A stretch of DNA of 64,000 nt, from assembly GCF_040049215.1 (NCBI RefSeq), contig NZ_JBDZDN010000001.1, positions 1-64,000 on the forward strand, written 5' to 3'. This DNA is from Mesorhizobium_K sp040049215 (GTDB lineage: Bacteria > Pseudomonadota > Alphaproteobacteria > Rhizobiales > Rhizobiaceae). A program made the translations under genes and the position numbers. Shown piece after piece: positions 25,610 through 32,945 of the stretch (position 1 is the first letter of the stretch; each line of letters starts with the position of its first letter). Under the pieces are notes generated by a model. It had not been told where the DNA came from, did no database searches, and saw only the letters and a list, made by a program, of their open reading frames with translations.

Positions 25610-26290
25610 ATGGCTCATATCGGCAAGGCAGCGGCTTCGCAAATTATGAGCGGCAGCGGATGGCTTACAGCCGTGCCGCCGGAGGTGCGGGCCGAAGTCC
25701 TGCGGCGGTCCAATCTCCTCCACTTTGCGGCCGAGGAGCCGGTTTTTCGTCTGGATGATCCGGCCGGCGGAATCTACGGTCTGGCAAGCGGAACAGTAAG
25801 CGTCAGCGTTGCACCCGCCGGCGCGACACCACGTCTTGTTCTCCTTGGCATTCCCGGCCACTGGACAGGGGAAGGTTGCTTCCTGACCCGCAAACCCCGG
25901 CGTGCGGACATGAAGGCGGTGGTCGACACGACCATGCTTCATCTTCCGCTGGACGCCATGGACAAGATGGCGGCAAAAAATCCGCATTTCGTACACCATG
26001 TCGCCCAGATCCTCATGATGACGGTCGAGTTCCTGTTCAGGGTGATTCACGACCTTCAAAAGGCGGATGCGGCCAAACGTATCGCGGCAGTGCTTCATCG
26101 TGCGACGTCGAGCGGCGAGACGCCCGTTCCCCTGACGCAAACCGAAGTGGGCATCATGGCGAACGCCTCGAGGAAACAGGTAAACGCGGCGCTTAGGAAG
26201 TTCAGTGAAACCGGGTGGGTTCAAAACGGTTATCGCGCGATCACCGTTACGGATGCAGTCGCACTTCGACGTTTCGCCGGATCCAACTGA
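25610..26290 (+). CDS. Crp/Fnr family transcriptional regulator
   Basis: A 226-residue regulator with an N-terminal cyclic-nucleotide-binding-like beta barrel (RLDDPAGGIYGLASGTVSVSV, GIPGHWTGEGCFL), a dimer helix near 125-150 (VAQILMMTVEFLFRVIHDLQ) and a C-terminal winged helix (LTQTEVGIMANASRKQVNAALRKF). No Fnr-type Cys cluster is seen, so the signal is unknown. It is divergent from the DUF1254 operon, with the 31-base palindrome between them. Confidence 0.9.
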   Translation: MAHIGKAAASQIMSGSGWLTAVPPEVRAEVLRRSNLLHFAAEEPVFRLDDPAGGIYGLASGTVSVSVAPAGATPRLVLLGIPGHWTGEGCFLTRKPRRADMKAVVDTTMLHLPLDAMDKMAAKNPHFVHHVAQILMMTVEFLFRVIHDLQKADAAKRIAAVLHRATSSGETPVPLTQTEVGIMANASRKQVNAALRKFSETGWVQNGYRAITVTDAVALRRFAGSN

Positions 26291-26384
26291 CCGCGTGGGA
26301 GACGCCGCTCGCGATGGCGATACGCACTAGCTGTCCCCGCCCTTTTTTCGTGACCTTAGCCTTCGCCGGGCCTATATCCTGAAC

Positions 26385-26810
26385 ATGGCGACCATTGAGG
26401 CGATCCGCGACGACTTTACCTTCCTCGACGAGTGGGAGGACCGCTATCGCTATGTCATCGATCTGGGTGCGGCGCTCCCCCCCTTCCCCGACGAAGCGCG
26501 CATCGACGCATACAAGGTGCCCGGCTGCGTCAGCCAGGTCTGGCTGACCACCAGGGTCGGCGGCGGCCCCGATCCGGTCGTGGAGTTCCAGGGCGATTCC
26601 GATGCCCATATCGTGCGCGGCCTCGTCGCCATCATGCTGGCGCTCTTCTCCGGCCGGCCCGCCAGCGAGATCGTCGCGACCGACGCCGAAGCCCTGCTCA
26701 AGGAACTCGGGCTCCACGAACATCTGACGCCGCAGCGCGCCAACGGCCTGCGCTCGATGGTCAAGCGCATCAAGCGCGACGCCGAAGCCGCGCTGAAGCA
26801 GACGGCGTGA
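26385..26810 (+). CDS. sufE: SufE family sulfur acceptor
   Basis: A 141-residue SufE protein that takes sulfane sulfur from the SufS cysteine desulfurase for Fe-S cluster assembly. The active-site segment is YKVPGCVSQVWL with the acceptor Cys near residue 48; DFTFLDEWEDRYRYVIDLG precedes it and the C-terminal helix is typical. The suf operon is not in this window. Confidence 0.93.
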   Translation: MATIEAIRDDFTFLDEWEDRYRYVIDLGAALPPFPDEARIDAYKVPGCVSQVWLTTRVGGGPDPVVEFQGDSDAHIVRGLVAIMLALFSGRPASEIVATDAEALLKELGLHEHLTPQRANGLRSMVKRIKRDAEAALKQTA

Positions 26811-26818
26811 CGCAACCT

Positions 26819-26905
26819 CCTCTTCTCCCCGACGGGGAGAAGGTGGCCGCCCTGAGCCTGTCGAAGGGGCGGCCTGATGAGGGGACATCGAGACAGGTGC
26901 TTCCT
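26819..26905. repeat. Short dispersed-repeat fragment with hairpin
   Basis: CTTCTCCCC (26822-26830) and GGGGAGAAG (26834-26842) form a 9-base hairpin, followed by ggccgcc...ggcggcc and gatgagggg. The same words occur in the repeat at 1.92-2.1 kb. It may also end sufE transcription. Confidence 0.45.
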
Positions 26906-27686
26906 ACGTGATCGACGGCCGATAGTCCGCCGCGCCCCAGTGCAGCATTTGCTGCGGCCGCCTCGCGCGCCCGCTGTCGGGATTGTAGTGCCGGCTAAGG
27001 ATGCCGAGCGCGGTCTTCAGAACGATCTTTCCCGAGCGCACCGGCCAGCCGCGTTCCATCTCAACCGTCTCCATTCCCTTCAGGAAACAGCAGACGTCGA
27101 TCAGGATGCCGGACAGTTCCGGCCCAACCGCCCGGATCGCGTGTTCCACGCGGATTCGCGCGGCGAGTGCGGCATCAGTCAGTTCGACGATGCCGCCGTC
27201 GCGCCGACCAGACGAGACGCTGGCGACCCAGTTCGCGCCCATCCTCGGCATGATCTGGCCGCGCGTGCAGTCGGCGCGTAGCCGCTCGCCGGCCTGGAAC
27301 TCCGCAGCGCTGAGAAAGGGGGAGCCGTCCCTGCCCTTGCGCCGCATCAGTTGGCCGAGCGGCGATTCCGACCAGTTGACGGCGACGATGTCGCGCCCAG
27401 TCTCCGTGTCGACCGTCATCGTGCCGATGTCGCGGCGGTTCTCCGCCTGCTTGGGCTCCGCCGTCGAGGCGAGTTCGATCTTCCCGCCTGCCATTCTTAG
27501 CTCTCCCTCCCGCACCATTTCCGCCAGGAGCTTGCGTTCGGCACAGACCGTGCCGCGTTCGCCAGCGTCGAGAAGCACGCTCCCTCTCGCGGCAGCGTCG
27601 GCGATCGTGGCGGTGCCCTGCGTCAAAAAGCGCAGGACGCGCGATCTCGCCCCGGCGTCGTTCCGTCCAGGCATGATCTTTGCCAT
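26904..27686 (-). CDS. DUF6456 domain protein
   Basis: A 260-residue protein. The N-terminal part (about 10-75) looks like a winged HTH (RVLRFLTQGTATIADAA, LLAEMVREGELRM). The C-terminal DUF6456 part begins at SPLGQLMRRKGRDGSPFL and includes AGERLRADCTRGQIMPRMG and VDVCCFLKGMETVEMERGWP-like sequence. It is probably a DNA-binding regulator. It starts 2 bases after the stop of the DnaA-like gene, so the two form an operon. Confidence 0.8.
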   Translation of the reverse strand: MAKIMPGRNDAGARSRVLRFLTQGTATIADAAARGSVLLDAGERGTVCAERKLLAEMVREGELRMAGGKIELASTAEPKQAENRRDIGTMTVDTETGRDIVAVNWSESPLGQLMRRKGRDGSPFLSAAEFQAGERLRADCTRGQIMPRMGANWVASVSSGRRDGGIVELTDAALAARIRVEHAIRAVGPELSGILIDVCCFLKGMETVEMERGWPVRSGKIVLKTALGILSRHYNPDSGRARRPQQMLHWGAADYRPSIT

Positions 27687-27688
27687 CG

Positions 27689-28114
27689 TCACAGCCCCAG
27701 CCGGTTGCCGAAGGCGGCGAGCGCGACCCGCTCGGTCATGGTGATGATACGGTCGAAATCCGTATCGTCGCGTAGGTCCTCGACCAGATGGCAGGCATAG
27801 AGCACGGTCGTGCGATCGCGTCCGAAAGCGCGGCCGATGTCGGTCATGTTCAGCTTGAGCACGACATGCGCGACATACATCGCGACCTGTCTCACCCGTG
27901 ATATGCCGAGGCTGTTGCGGCCCGGCTTGCGAAGCTCCTTGCTCGACACGTTGAACAGAGCTGCGGTGATGTCGATCATGCCCTCGCACAATTCGAGCGC
28001 CCGCTCGTCGCGCGGCCCCGCCGCCCGGTTTGCAAATATCGTCTCGGTGATGCCCTTCCACGGTGCATCCGCTATCTCGGAATCGTCTGCCGCTTTGATG
28101 GATGTGAGTCGCAC
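27689..28114 (-). CDS. Stand-alone DnaA domain IV-like HTH protein
   Basis: A 141-residue protein whose C-terminal 75 residues match DnaA domain IV: VRQVAMYVAHVVLKLNMTDI followed by GRAFGRDRTTVLYACH, the DnaA signature that contacts DnaA boxes. No ATPase domain is present. The N-terminal part (ALELCEGMIDITAALFNVSSKEL) resembles the segment that leads into domain IV. The start is GTG 28114 with GAGGGG upstream. It may compete with or modulate DnaA, or act as an ordinary repressor. Confidence 0.8.
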   Translation of the reverse strand: MRLTSIKAADDSEIADAPWKGITETIFANRAAGPRDERALELCEGMIDITAALFNVSSKELRKPGRNSLGISRVRQVAMYVAHVVLKLNMTDIGRAFGRDRTTVLYACHLVEDLRDDTDFDRIITMTERVALAAFGNRLGL

Positions 28115-28133
28115 TGAACTTTTCCCCCTCGTT

Positions 28134-28162
28134 GTGATAGGAATAAGTTCTTATACCGGCAA
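28134..28162 (-). promoter_or_regulatory. Candidate promoter with internal ATAAG-CTTAT dyad
   Basis: Minus-strand TTGCCG (28162-28157) and TATCAC (28139-28134) are 17 bases apart. The spacer contains ATAAG/CTTAT around two bases (28143-28154), a possible operator. A start of transcription near 28127 would fall in the Shine-Dalgarno region, so this assignment is weak. Confidence 0.35.
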
Positions 28163-28331
28163 GCGTCACTCCTGTGAACAAACAAGGAACATCGAATCAA
28201 CGGTAAACATTCTAACTAACGGTTTTTGTTCCGTATTTTTCGCAGCCGTTAAAAATTTTGCCCTGGTTTTCTCCCCGCTCCGCCGCCCGCGCTCATAGTC
28301 CGGCATCGGACAAACGCAGGGATTCATCGGG

Positions 28332-28772
28332 ATGAGCGGACTTCGCGGGGACGTAGAGGCCTTTCTGGAAAGCAAGGAATCCAGGGCTTTGGAGGCAAGG
28401 CAGATGGCGGCGCTGCAGATCGCCTGCCATTTCGACCTCGCTCAGGCGCTGAAGACGGGGCCCGAGGCCCGCGCGCTGATCGTTTTGCGGCTTGAACGGA
28501 TGATAGAGCGCGAACGGCAGCGCGGCATGCGCAAGCATTGGAGCTACGATCTCAACCGGCACATCGCGCTCAAGCAGGCGCTGGACAGGCTACGCCCGCC
28601 GGAATCGACCGCCCCACCGTCGAGGGCCTCAGTAGATCGCAGCACGAGAATTATAAAAAGAAGGCGGCACCCTGCGGCGCCGCCTCATATTTCTGCGAAA
28701 AGCTTGCCCGACACTAGCGGGACGACTTGGTCGCTGGCGATTTGCGCTTGCGCCCAAGACCCATCTTCTTAG
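28332..28772 (+). CDS. Helical hypothetical protein
   Basis: The first 95 residues are well-formed helices (ALEARQMAALQIACHFDLAQ, ARALIVLRLERMIERERQRG, YDLNRHIALKQALDRLR) and look like a genuine conserved small protein. The remaining 50 residues are low-quality sequence running over the mucR terminator and 3' end, so the natural stop may have been lost. Divergent from the DnaA-like gene across an AT-rich 200-base region. Function unknown. Confidence 0.6.
   Translation: MSGLRGDVEAFLESKESRALEARQMAALQIACHFDLAQALKTGPEARALIVLRLERMIERERQRGMRKHWSYDLNRHIALKQALDRLRPPESTAPPSRASVDRSTRIIKRRRHPAAPPHISAKSLPDTSGTTWSLAICACAQDPSS
28655..28685 (-). terminator. Rho-independent terminator of mucR
   Basis: On the minus strand AGGCGGC and GCCGCCT (28685-28679 and 28668-28662) form a 7-base stem around 10 bases, followed by TTCTTTTT. 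It lies about 30 bases after the mucR stop. Confidence 0.7.
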
Positions 28773-29157
28773 CCAGCTGCGAACGGGCGGCGGCATAGTT
28801 CGGCGCCACCATCGGGTAGCTCGCATCCAGGCCCCACTTCTCGCGATACTGGTCGGGCGTCAGGCCGTAGTGCGTCATGAGGTGGCGCTTGAGCGACTTG
28901 AACTTCTTTCCATCCTCGAGACACACAATGTAGTCGTCATGTACCGAACGCTTCGGATTGACAGCCGGCTTCTGTTTGTCGGCCGGAGGCGGCTCGGTTC
29001 CGCCGCCCACCCGACCGAGCGCCGCATGTACGTCGGCGATCAGGTTCGGGAGTTCTGCGGCGGGCACCGGATTGTTGCTGACATAGGCTGCCACCACATC
29101 CGCGGTCAGCTCGATCAGCATCTCATTGTTTCTGGTAGGCGATTCGGCGATTTCCAT
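28714..29157 (-). CDS. mucR: MucR family transcriptional regulator
   Basis: A 147-residue zinc-finger regulator of the Ros/MucR family that controls exopolysaccharide, motility and cell-cycle genes in rhizobia. The N-terminal oligomerisation part is LIELTADVVAAYVSNNPVPAAELPNLIADVH. The finger has Cys in YIVCLEDGKKFKSLKRHLMTHYG with the two His of HLMTH. The C-terminal tail (PDQYREKWGL, YPMVAPNYAAARSQLAKKMGLG) is diagnostic. The start is the ATG at 29157. An upstream AT-rich region may be an autoregulatory site. Confidence 0.93.
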   Translation of the reverse strand: MEIAESPTRNNEMLIELTADVVAAYVSNNPVPAAELPNLIADVHAALGRVGGGTEPPPADKQKPAVNPKRSVHDDYIVCLEDGKKFKSLKRHLMTHYGLTPDQYREKWGLDASYPMVAPNYAAARSQLAKKMGLGRKRKSPATKSSR

Positions 29158-29414
29158 GTTCTTCAGGCCCCAACTTGAAAGATCTCTTTTGCTTGCCCCT
29201 TTAATGTAGAGCGGGGCCGCGCGCGTGGTTGCACAGGGTTGTCCTATGATTCGCGTCACGTGCTCTTATGAAACGCGCGATAATGCAAGTCAATTGGATG
29301 TTGGATCACTATTGTAGGATAAATCCATCTTTTGCTGGTATATCCCGGCTATTTTTGGGTCCTTACTGAAACTCTTGAGAGGTTTCTTACGTAGGCGCCG
29401 CCCTTTACCCTAGG
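29158..29414. other. mucR upstream region
   Basis: About 260 bases between the mucR start and the mnhG stop. It is AT-rich by local standards, as expected for MucR target sites, and carries an imperfect hairpin gaaactct/gaggtttc near 29369-29387 that may end mnh transcription. No gene is seen. Confidence 0.4.
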
Positions 29415-29804
29415 TCAGGGCTGGCTAGAGTTCCGTAAATCAGCGACCGACGCCGAACTGGCCTCCTGCTCCAGAGCCGTTTGCAATTCATCGCGCTCTG
29501 AATGTTCCCACAAAGCGTAGCCGGCGCGATGCGCCGCCTTGGCCAGCAGATGCGACGAAATGGGCACGGTAAGGAGGAAGAATACGATACCGGCCAAAGC
29601 CCTCAGCGAGATTGCCGGGTCGTCCGCATGCACGGCGAGCGCGAGAAGCACCACGCAGGAACCCAGCGTGCCCGCCTTCGAGGCTGCATGCATGCGCGTG
29701 TATAGGTCCGGCAATCTCAGCAATCCTACCGATGCGGTGAGCGAGAAGGTCGAACCGACGAGGATCAGTGCGGCAGCCAAATAGTTCTGGAGTGCGTCAA
29801 TCAT
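29415..29804 (-). CDS. mnhG: Mrp/Pha antiporter subunit G
   Basis: A 129-residue membrane subunit with three helices: LAAALILVGSTFSLTASVGLLRL, GTLGSCVVLLALAVHA and LRALAGIVFFLLTVPISSHLLAKAAHRAG, the MnhG signature. Last gene of the seven-gene operon, overlapping mnhF by 8 bases. Part of the inner-membrane Na+(K+)/H+ antiporter. Confidence 0.93.
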   Translation of the reverse strand: MIDALQNYLAAALILVGSTFSLTASVGLLRLPDLYTRMHAASKAGTLGSCVVLLALAVHADDPAISLRALAGIVFFLLTVPISSHLLAKAAHRAGYALWEHSERDELQTALEQEASSASVADLRNSSQP

Positions 29805-30114
29805 GCTTCTTCTCTGTCAATACTTCCGAAGCGGCCTTGCTTCGGCTCAAGACAAAGCGCGCGAACGCCACCGTCGCTAGAAATCCGACCAATCCAAGCG
29901 CGATGGCGATGTCGACGTTGAAGGTCACGCCGCTGCCAATGCCGGTCACCGCGAGGAATCCGACGCCTATTGCGACCAGCATATCGAGCGCCAGAATCCT
30001 GTCGGGCAGTGTCGGCCCCTTCAGCACGCGCAAGACGGTCAGAAGGAAAGACACGCTCAGAATGAGCAAAGACATCAGAACGACAGTCCCGAGGAAGCCT
30101 TCTGCAGAAATCAT
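29797..30114 (-). CDS. mnhF: Mrp/Pha antiporter subunit F
   Basis: A 105-residue subunit with three membrane helices and the family segment RVLKGPTLPDRILALDML. The start is the ATG at 30114, overlapping mnhE by 4 bases. Confidence 0.93.
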   Translation of the reverse strand: MISAEGFLGTVVLMSLLILSVSFLLTVLRVLKGPTLPDRILALDMLVAIGVGFLAVTGIGSGVTFNVDIAIALGLVGFLATVAFARFVLSRSKAASEVLTEKKHD

Positions 30115-30584
30115 CGAAACGCCTCCTCGATCTTGCGTTCGAAACCATACCTGATTTCGCGGATGTTCTTCTCTACGTCCGAACAATCGATGGCATGTAT
30201 GAAAAGGGTCGTCCTGTCCTCGGAAACATCGACCGACAGGGTTCCGGGGGTGAGCGTTATCAGGTTTGCGAGCAAGGTGATTTCGAAATCCCGGTCGACC
30301 GAAAGCGGATAGGCAAATATGCCCGGCCGAATTTGCATTTTTGGTGACGTCACCAGAGTAGCCACGCGCCAGCCCGAGAGAACGAGTTCTTTGATGAACA
30401 GTACCGCAAGCGATACTATTTTGCCGCCGCGGTAGGTTCCCTGACGCGTCTCCAACTGCTCGCGGACGAGATAAAGAGCGAGCCGGCCGAGCAGCAGGCC
30501 GAGCACAAAGTTCGCTAAAGTGAAGGAGCCGGTCAGCGCCGCCCACACGAGCGCCAGCAATATGTTGTTGAGGTAGCGCGACAT
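30111..30584 (-). CDS. mnhE: Mrp/Pha antiporter subunit E
   Basis: A 157-residue subunit with N-terminal helices (LLALVWAALTGSFTLANFVLGLLLG), then the typical cytoplasmic-side part LITLTPGTLSVDVSEDRTTL and FIHAIDC, which identifies MnhE. It overlaps mnhD by one base. Confidence 0.93.
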   Translation of the reverse strand: MSRYLNNILLALVWAALTGSFTLANFVLGLLLGRLALYLVREQLETRQGTYRGGKIVSLAVLFIKELVLSGWRVATLVTSPKMQIRPGIFAYPLSVDRDFEITLLANLITLTPGTLSVDVSEDRTTLFIHAIDCSDVEKNIREIRYGFERKIEEAFR

Positions 30585-32143
30585 CAGCTTCCTCCCGCCG
30601 GAAAAACCGCCCGAACATAGGCCGTGACGTCGATCAAGCCGGCCGAAGCAAGCTCGGCAATGCGGATGAACTGCTCCGGGATAATGCCAAGTACGACGAT
30701 CGGGATCGTCAGCGAGACGAGCGGAGCGTAAATCGCCAGCCTCGGAACTGACTTGATCGTCGAGTCAACCGGTCCGGCTTTCTGCGCGTCCCTCCAGAAC
30801 GCCAGCACGAAGACGCGCCCCAGCGCGATCGAGGTCATGAACCCGGTGGCCAGGATGGCGCCGGCAAGCAGCCATCCGCCGCCGTCGATCGCAGCTTTGG
30901 CAAGCATCACCTTCGGCCACAGACCAGAGCCCGGCGGCAGGCCGGCGGCGGCGAGAAAGATCAGGAGGGCGACGGCCGTGAGAAAAGTGCTCTTGCGGTA
31001 AATCCCGCCAAGTTCGGTGAGCAGGAAGCTGCCACCCATTTCCCTCATCGCACCCGCCAGCAGGTAGAGCGCCGACATGACCAGCATGGAGTGGACGGCA
31101 TAGAGGATGGTTCCCGAAACGCCGAGCGGACTGCCGAGCGCCAGTCCCGCCAGCATGATGCCAACGCCCGAGATGACCAGGAAACCGAACATCCTTCTCA
31201 CGTCCGTCTGCGCCAGCGCGCCCATGACGCCGCAGATCATCGTCAAGATCGCCACCCATTCGATGACCTCCGAAAGGGCCGCCCGCTCGACAGGAAAGAT
31301 CATGACCAGCGAGCGCAGCAGCGCATAGACCCCGATCTTGGTCAAAAGCCCGCCGAAGAGTGCGGCCGTCACCAGGCGCGGCGTATGATACGCGGCTGGA
31401 AGCCAGAAATTGACCGGAAACGCCGCTGCCTTCATGCCAAAGGCGAGCAGGTAGAGCGTTGCGATCGTCATCAGCGGCGCAGAACCGCGCAGGCCGGCAG
31501 CCTTCACGGCGATGTCTGCCATGTTGAGCGTACCGAAAGCCCCGTAGAGATAGGCCGTGGCGATCAGGAACAGCGCGGTCGCGAGCAGGTTCAGTATGCC
31601 GTACTTTGTGGCTCCGTCGATCTGCGCGGGTTCGGAGCCGAGGATCAGAAGACCGAACGAGGCGATGAGAAAAACCTCGAACCAGACGTAGAGGTTGAAG
31701 ATGTCGCCGGTGAGGAAGGCTCCGTTGACGCCGGCCATCATCAGCATCAGGAACGGGTAGAAGCCGTACCGCCGGCCCGTCGTGTCGATATCGCGTGCGG
31801 AGGACAGGGCGCAGATCAGGGCAACGAAGGTCGCGACCACCGCGAAGCTGGCGCCGAGTGCGTCGGCGGCAAAGGAGATGCCGAAGGGGGGCAGCCAGCG
31901 CCCCATGGTCATTACCAACGGGCCATCTGACAGGACGCGGACCAGAAGTGCGGCGTTGGCCGCCAGCATCAGCAGAAGACAGCCGGACGCATATGCCGCC
32001 TGCCATCGCAGATGGTGCCTCAGCATCAGAAGCAGTGCCCCGGCGGCGATTGCGATGACCACCGGCGCGATTACCAGCCAATCGCCTGAGGCAACCGGCC
32101 CTGAGAGCACGGCTCCGAGCGCGCCCGGGTCTGTCGCGGCCAT
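30584..32143 (-). CDS. mnhD: Mrp/Pha antiporter subunit D
   Basis: A 519-residue, about 14-helix protein of the NuoN/NuoM-like family. The conserved segments FNLYVWFEVFLIASFGLL, FPVNFWLPAAYHTPRLVTAALFGGLLTKIG and GHLGGIY-like LTELGGIYRK are present, with key Glu in WFEV and Lys in LTKIG for proton translocation. ATG 32143 follows the mnhC stop by 5 bases. It carries the main ion channel together with subunit A. Confidence 0.93.
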   Translation of the reverse strand: MAATDPGALGAVLSGPVASGDWLVIAPVVIAIAAGALLLMLRHHLRWQAAYASGCLLLMLAANAALLVRVLSDGPLVMTMGRWLPPFGISFAADALGASFAVVATFVALICALSSARDIDTTGRRYGFYPFLMLMMAGVNGAFLTGDIFNLYVWFEVFLIASFGLLILGSEPAQIDGATKYGILNLLATALFLIATAYLYGAFGTLNMADIAVKAAGLRGSAPLMTIATLYLLAFGMKAAAFPVNFWLPAAYHTPRLVTAALFGGLLTKIGVYALLRSLVMIFPVERAALSEVIEWVAILTMICGVMGALAQTDVRRMFGFLVISGVGIMLAGLALGSPLGVSGTILYAVHSMLVMSALYLLAGAMREMGGSFLLTELGGIYRKSTFLTAVALLIFLAAAGLPPGSGLWPKVMLAKAAIDGGGWLLAGAILATGFMTSIALGRVFVLAFWRDAQKAGPVDSTIKSVPRLAIYAPLVSLTIPIVVLGIIPEQFIRIAELASAGLIDVTAYVRAVFPAGGS

Positions 32144-32148
32144 TCGAA

Positions 32149-32526
32149 CTAATAGCCCATGGGCGGAAGCGCATCGTCTCGCGGTTCCGAGATGCGCATG
32201 CCGATCGTGTCGTCGACGCCGATCTCCTGATAGGCGCGATAGGCGAGCACCAGGATGAAGGCGAAGAACGAGAAGGAGATCACGATGGCGGTCAGGATCA
32301 GGGCCTGCGGCAGCGGATTCGCGGCGGGACCCGGCAGCAGATCGAGATTTCCAGGAATAATCGGCGCGGTCTCGCGCATGATCCGCCCGCTGGTAAAGAT
32401 CAGCAGATTGACCGCGTTTCCGAAGATCGCAATGCCGAGCACGATGCGGATCACGTGACGCGACAGGATCAGATAGATTCCGACCCCGAAGAACAGCGCG
32501 ACGAGCAGCGAGAATACCGCTTCCAT
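32149..32526 (-). CDS. mnhC: Mrp/Pha antiporter subunit C
   Basis: A 125-residue, three-helix NuoK-like subunit. It has GIYLILSRHVIRIVLGIAIF near the start, GNAVNLLIF, and PLPQALILTAIVISFSFFAF in the last helix. The start is the ATG at 32526, overlapping mnhB by one base. Confidence 0.93.
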   Translation of the reverse strand: MEAVFSLLVALFFGVGIYLILSRHVIRIVLGIAIFGNAVNLLIFTSGRIMRETAPIIPGNLDLLPGPAANPLPQALILTAIVISFSFFAFILVLAYRAYQEIGVDDTIGMRISEPRDDALPPMGY

Positions 32527-32945
32527 CAGCCTTCCTCTCTGTCCTCGAGCGCCAGCGCGATCGAGGTGATTGAGCCCACGACAACGAAATAGACGCCGAT
32601 GTCGAAGAGCATCACGGTGGAAAGATCGACTGTGACGCCAAGGATCGCCGGCGAGATCCATAGGCCGGTCAGGAACGGCACGCCGAAGGCGCATGAAACC
32701 AGGCCGGAAAACGCGGCGAGCAGCAAACCGAATCCGGAAATCGCCATCGGATGGAAGTGAAGCGCACGGCGCACGGTCGGCACGCCGTAGGCGATACCGT
32801 GGATCGCGAAGGCCGACGCCGCGATCAAGCCGCCGATGAACCCGCCCCCCGGCTCGTTATGTCCTCGCAGGAGAACGAAGACCGAGAAGAGCAGCATCAA
32901 GGCCGTCAGGTATGGCGCGGCGGTGCGGAAAATCAGCGACCGCAT
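32526..32945 (-). CDS. mnhB: Mrp/Pha antiporter subunit B
   Basis: A 139-residue subunit with four helices and the MnhB marks LLRGHNEPGGGFIGGLIAAS and LFDIGVYFVVVGSI. It overlaps mnhA by one base, so it is translationally coupled. Confidence 0.93.
   Translation of the reverse strand: MRSLIFRTAAPYLTALMLLFSVFVLLRGHNEPGGGFIGGLIAASAFAIHGIAYGVPTVRRALHFHPMAISGFGLLLAAFSGLVSCAFGVPFLTGLWISPAILGVTVDLSTVMLFDIGVYFVVVGSITSIALALEDREEG

Noticed and set aside
28332..28772. The C-terminal 50 residues of this small protein as a functional domain
   Set aside because: They overlap the mucR terminator and 3' end antisense and look like read-through sequence; only the first 95 residues look conserved.
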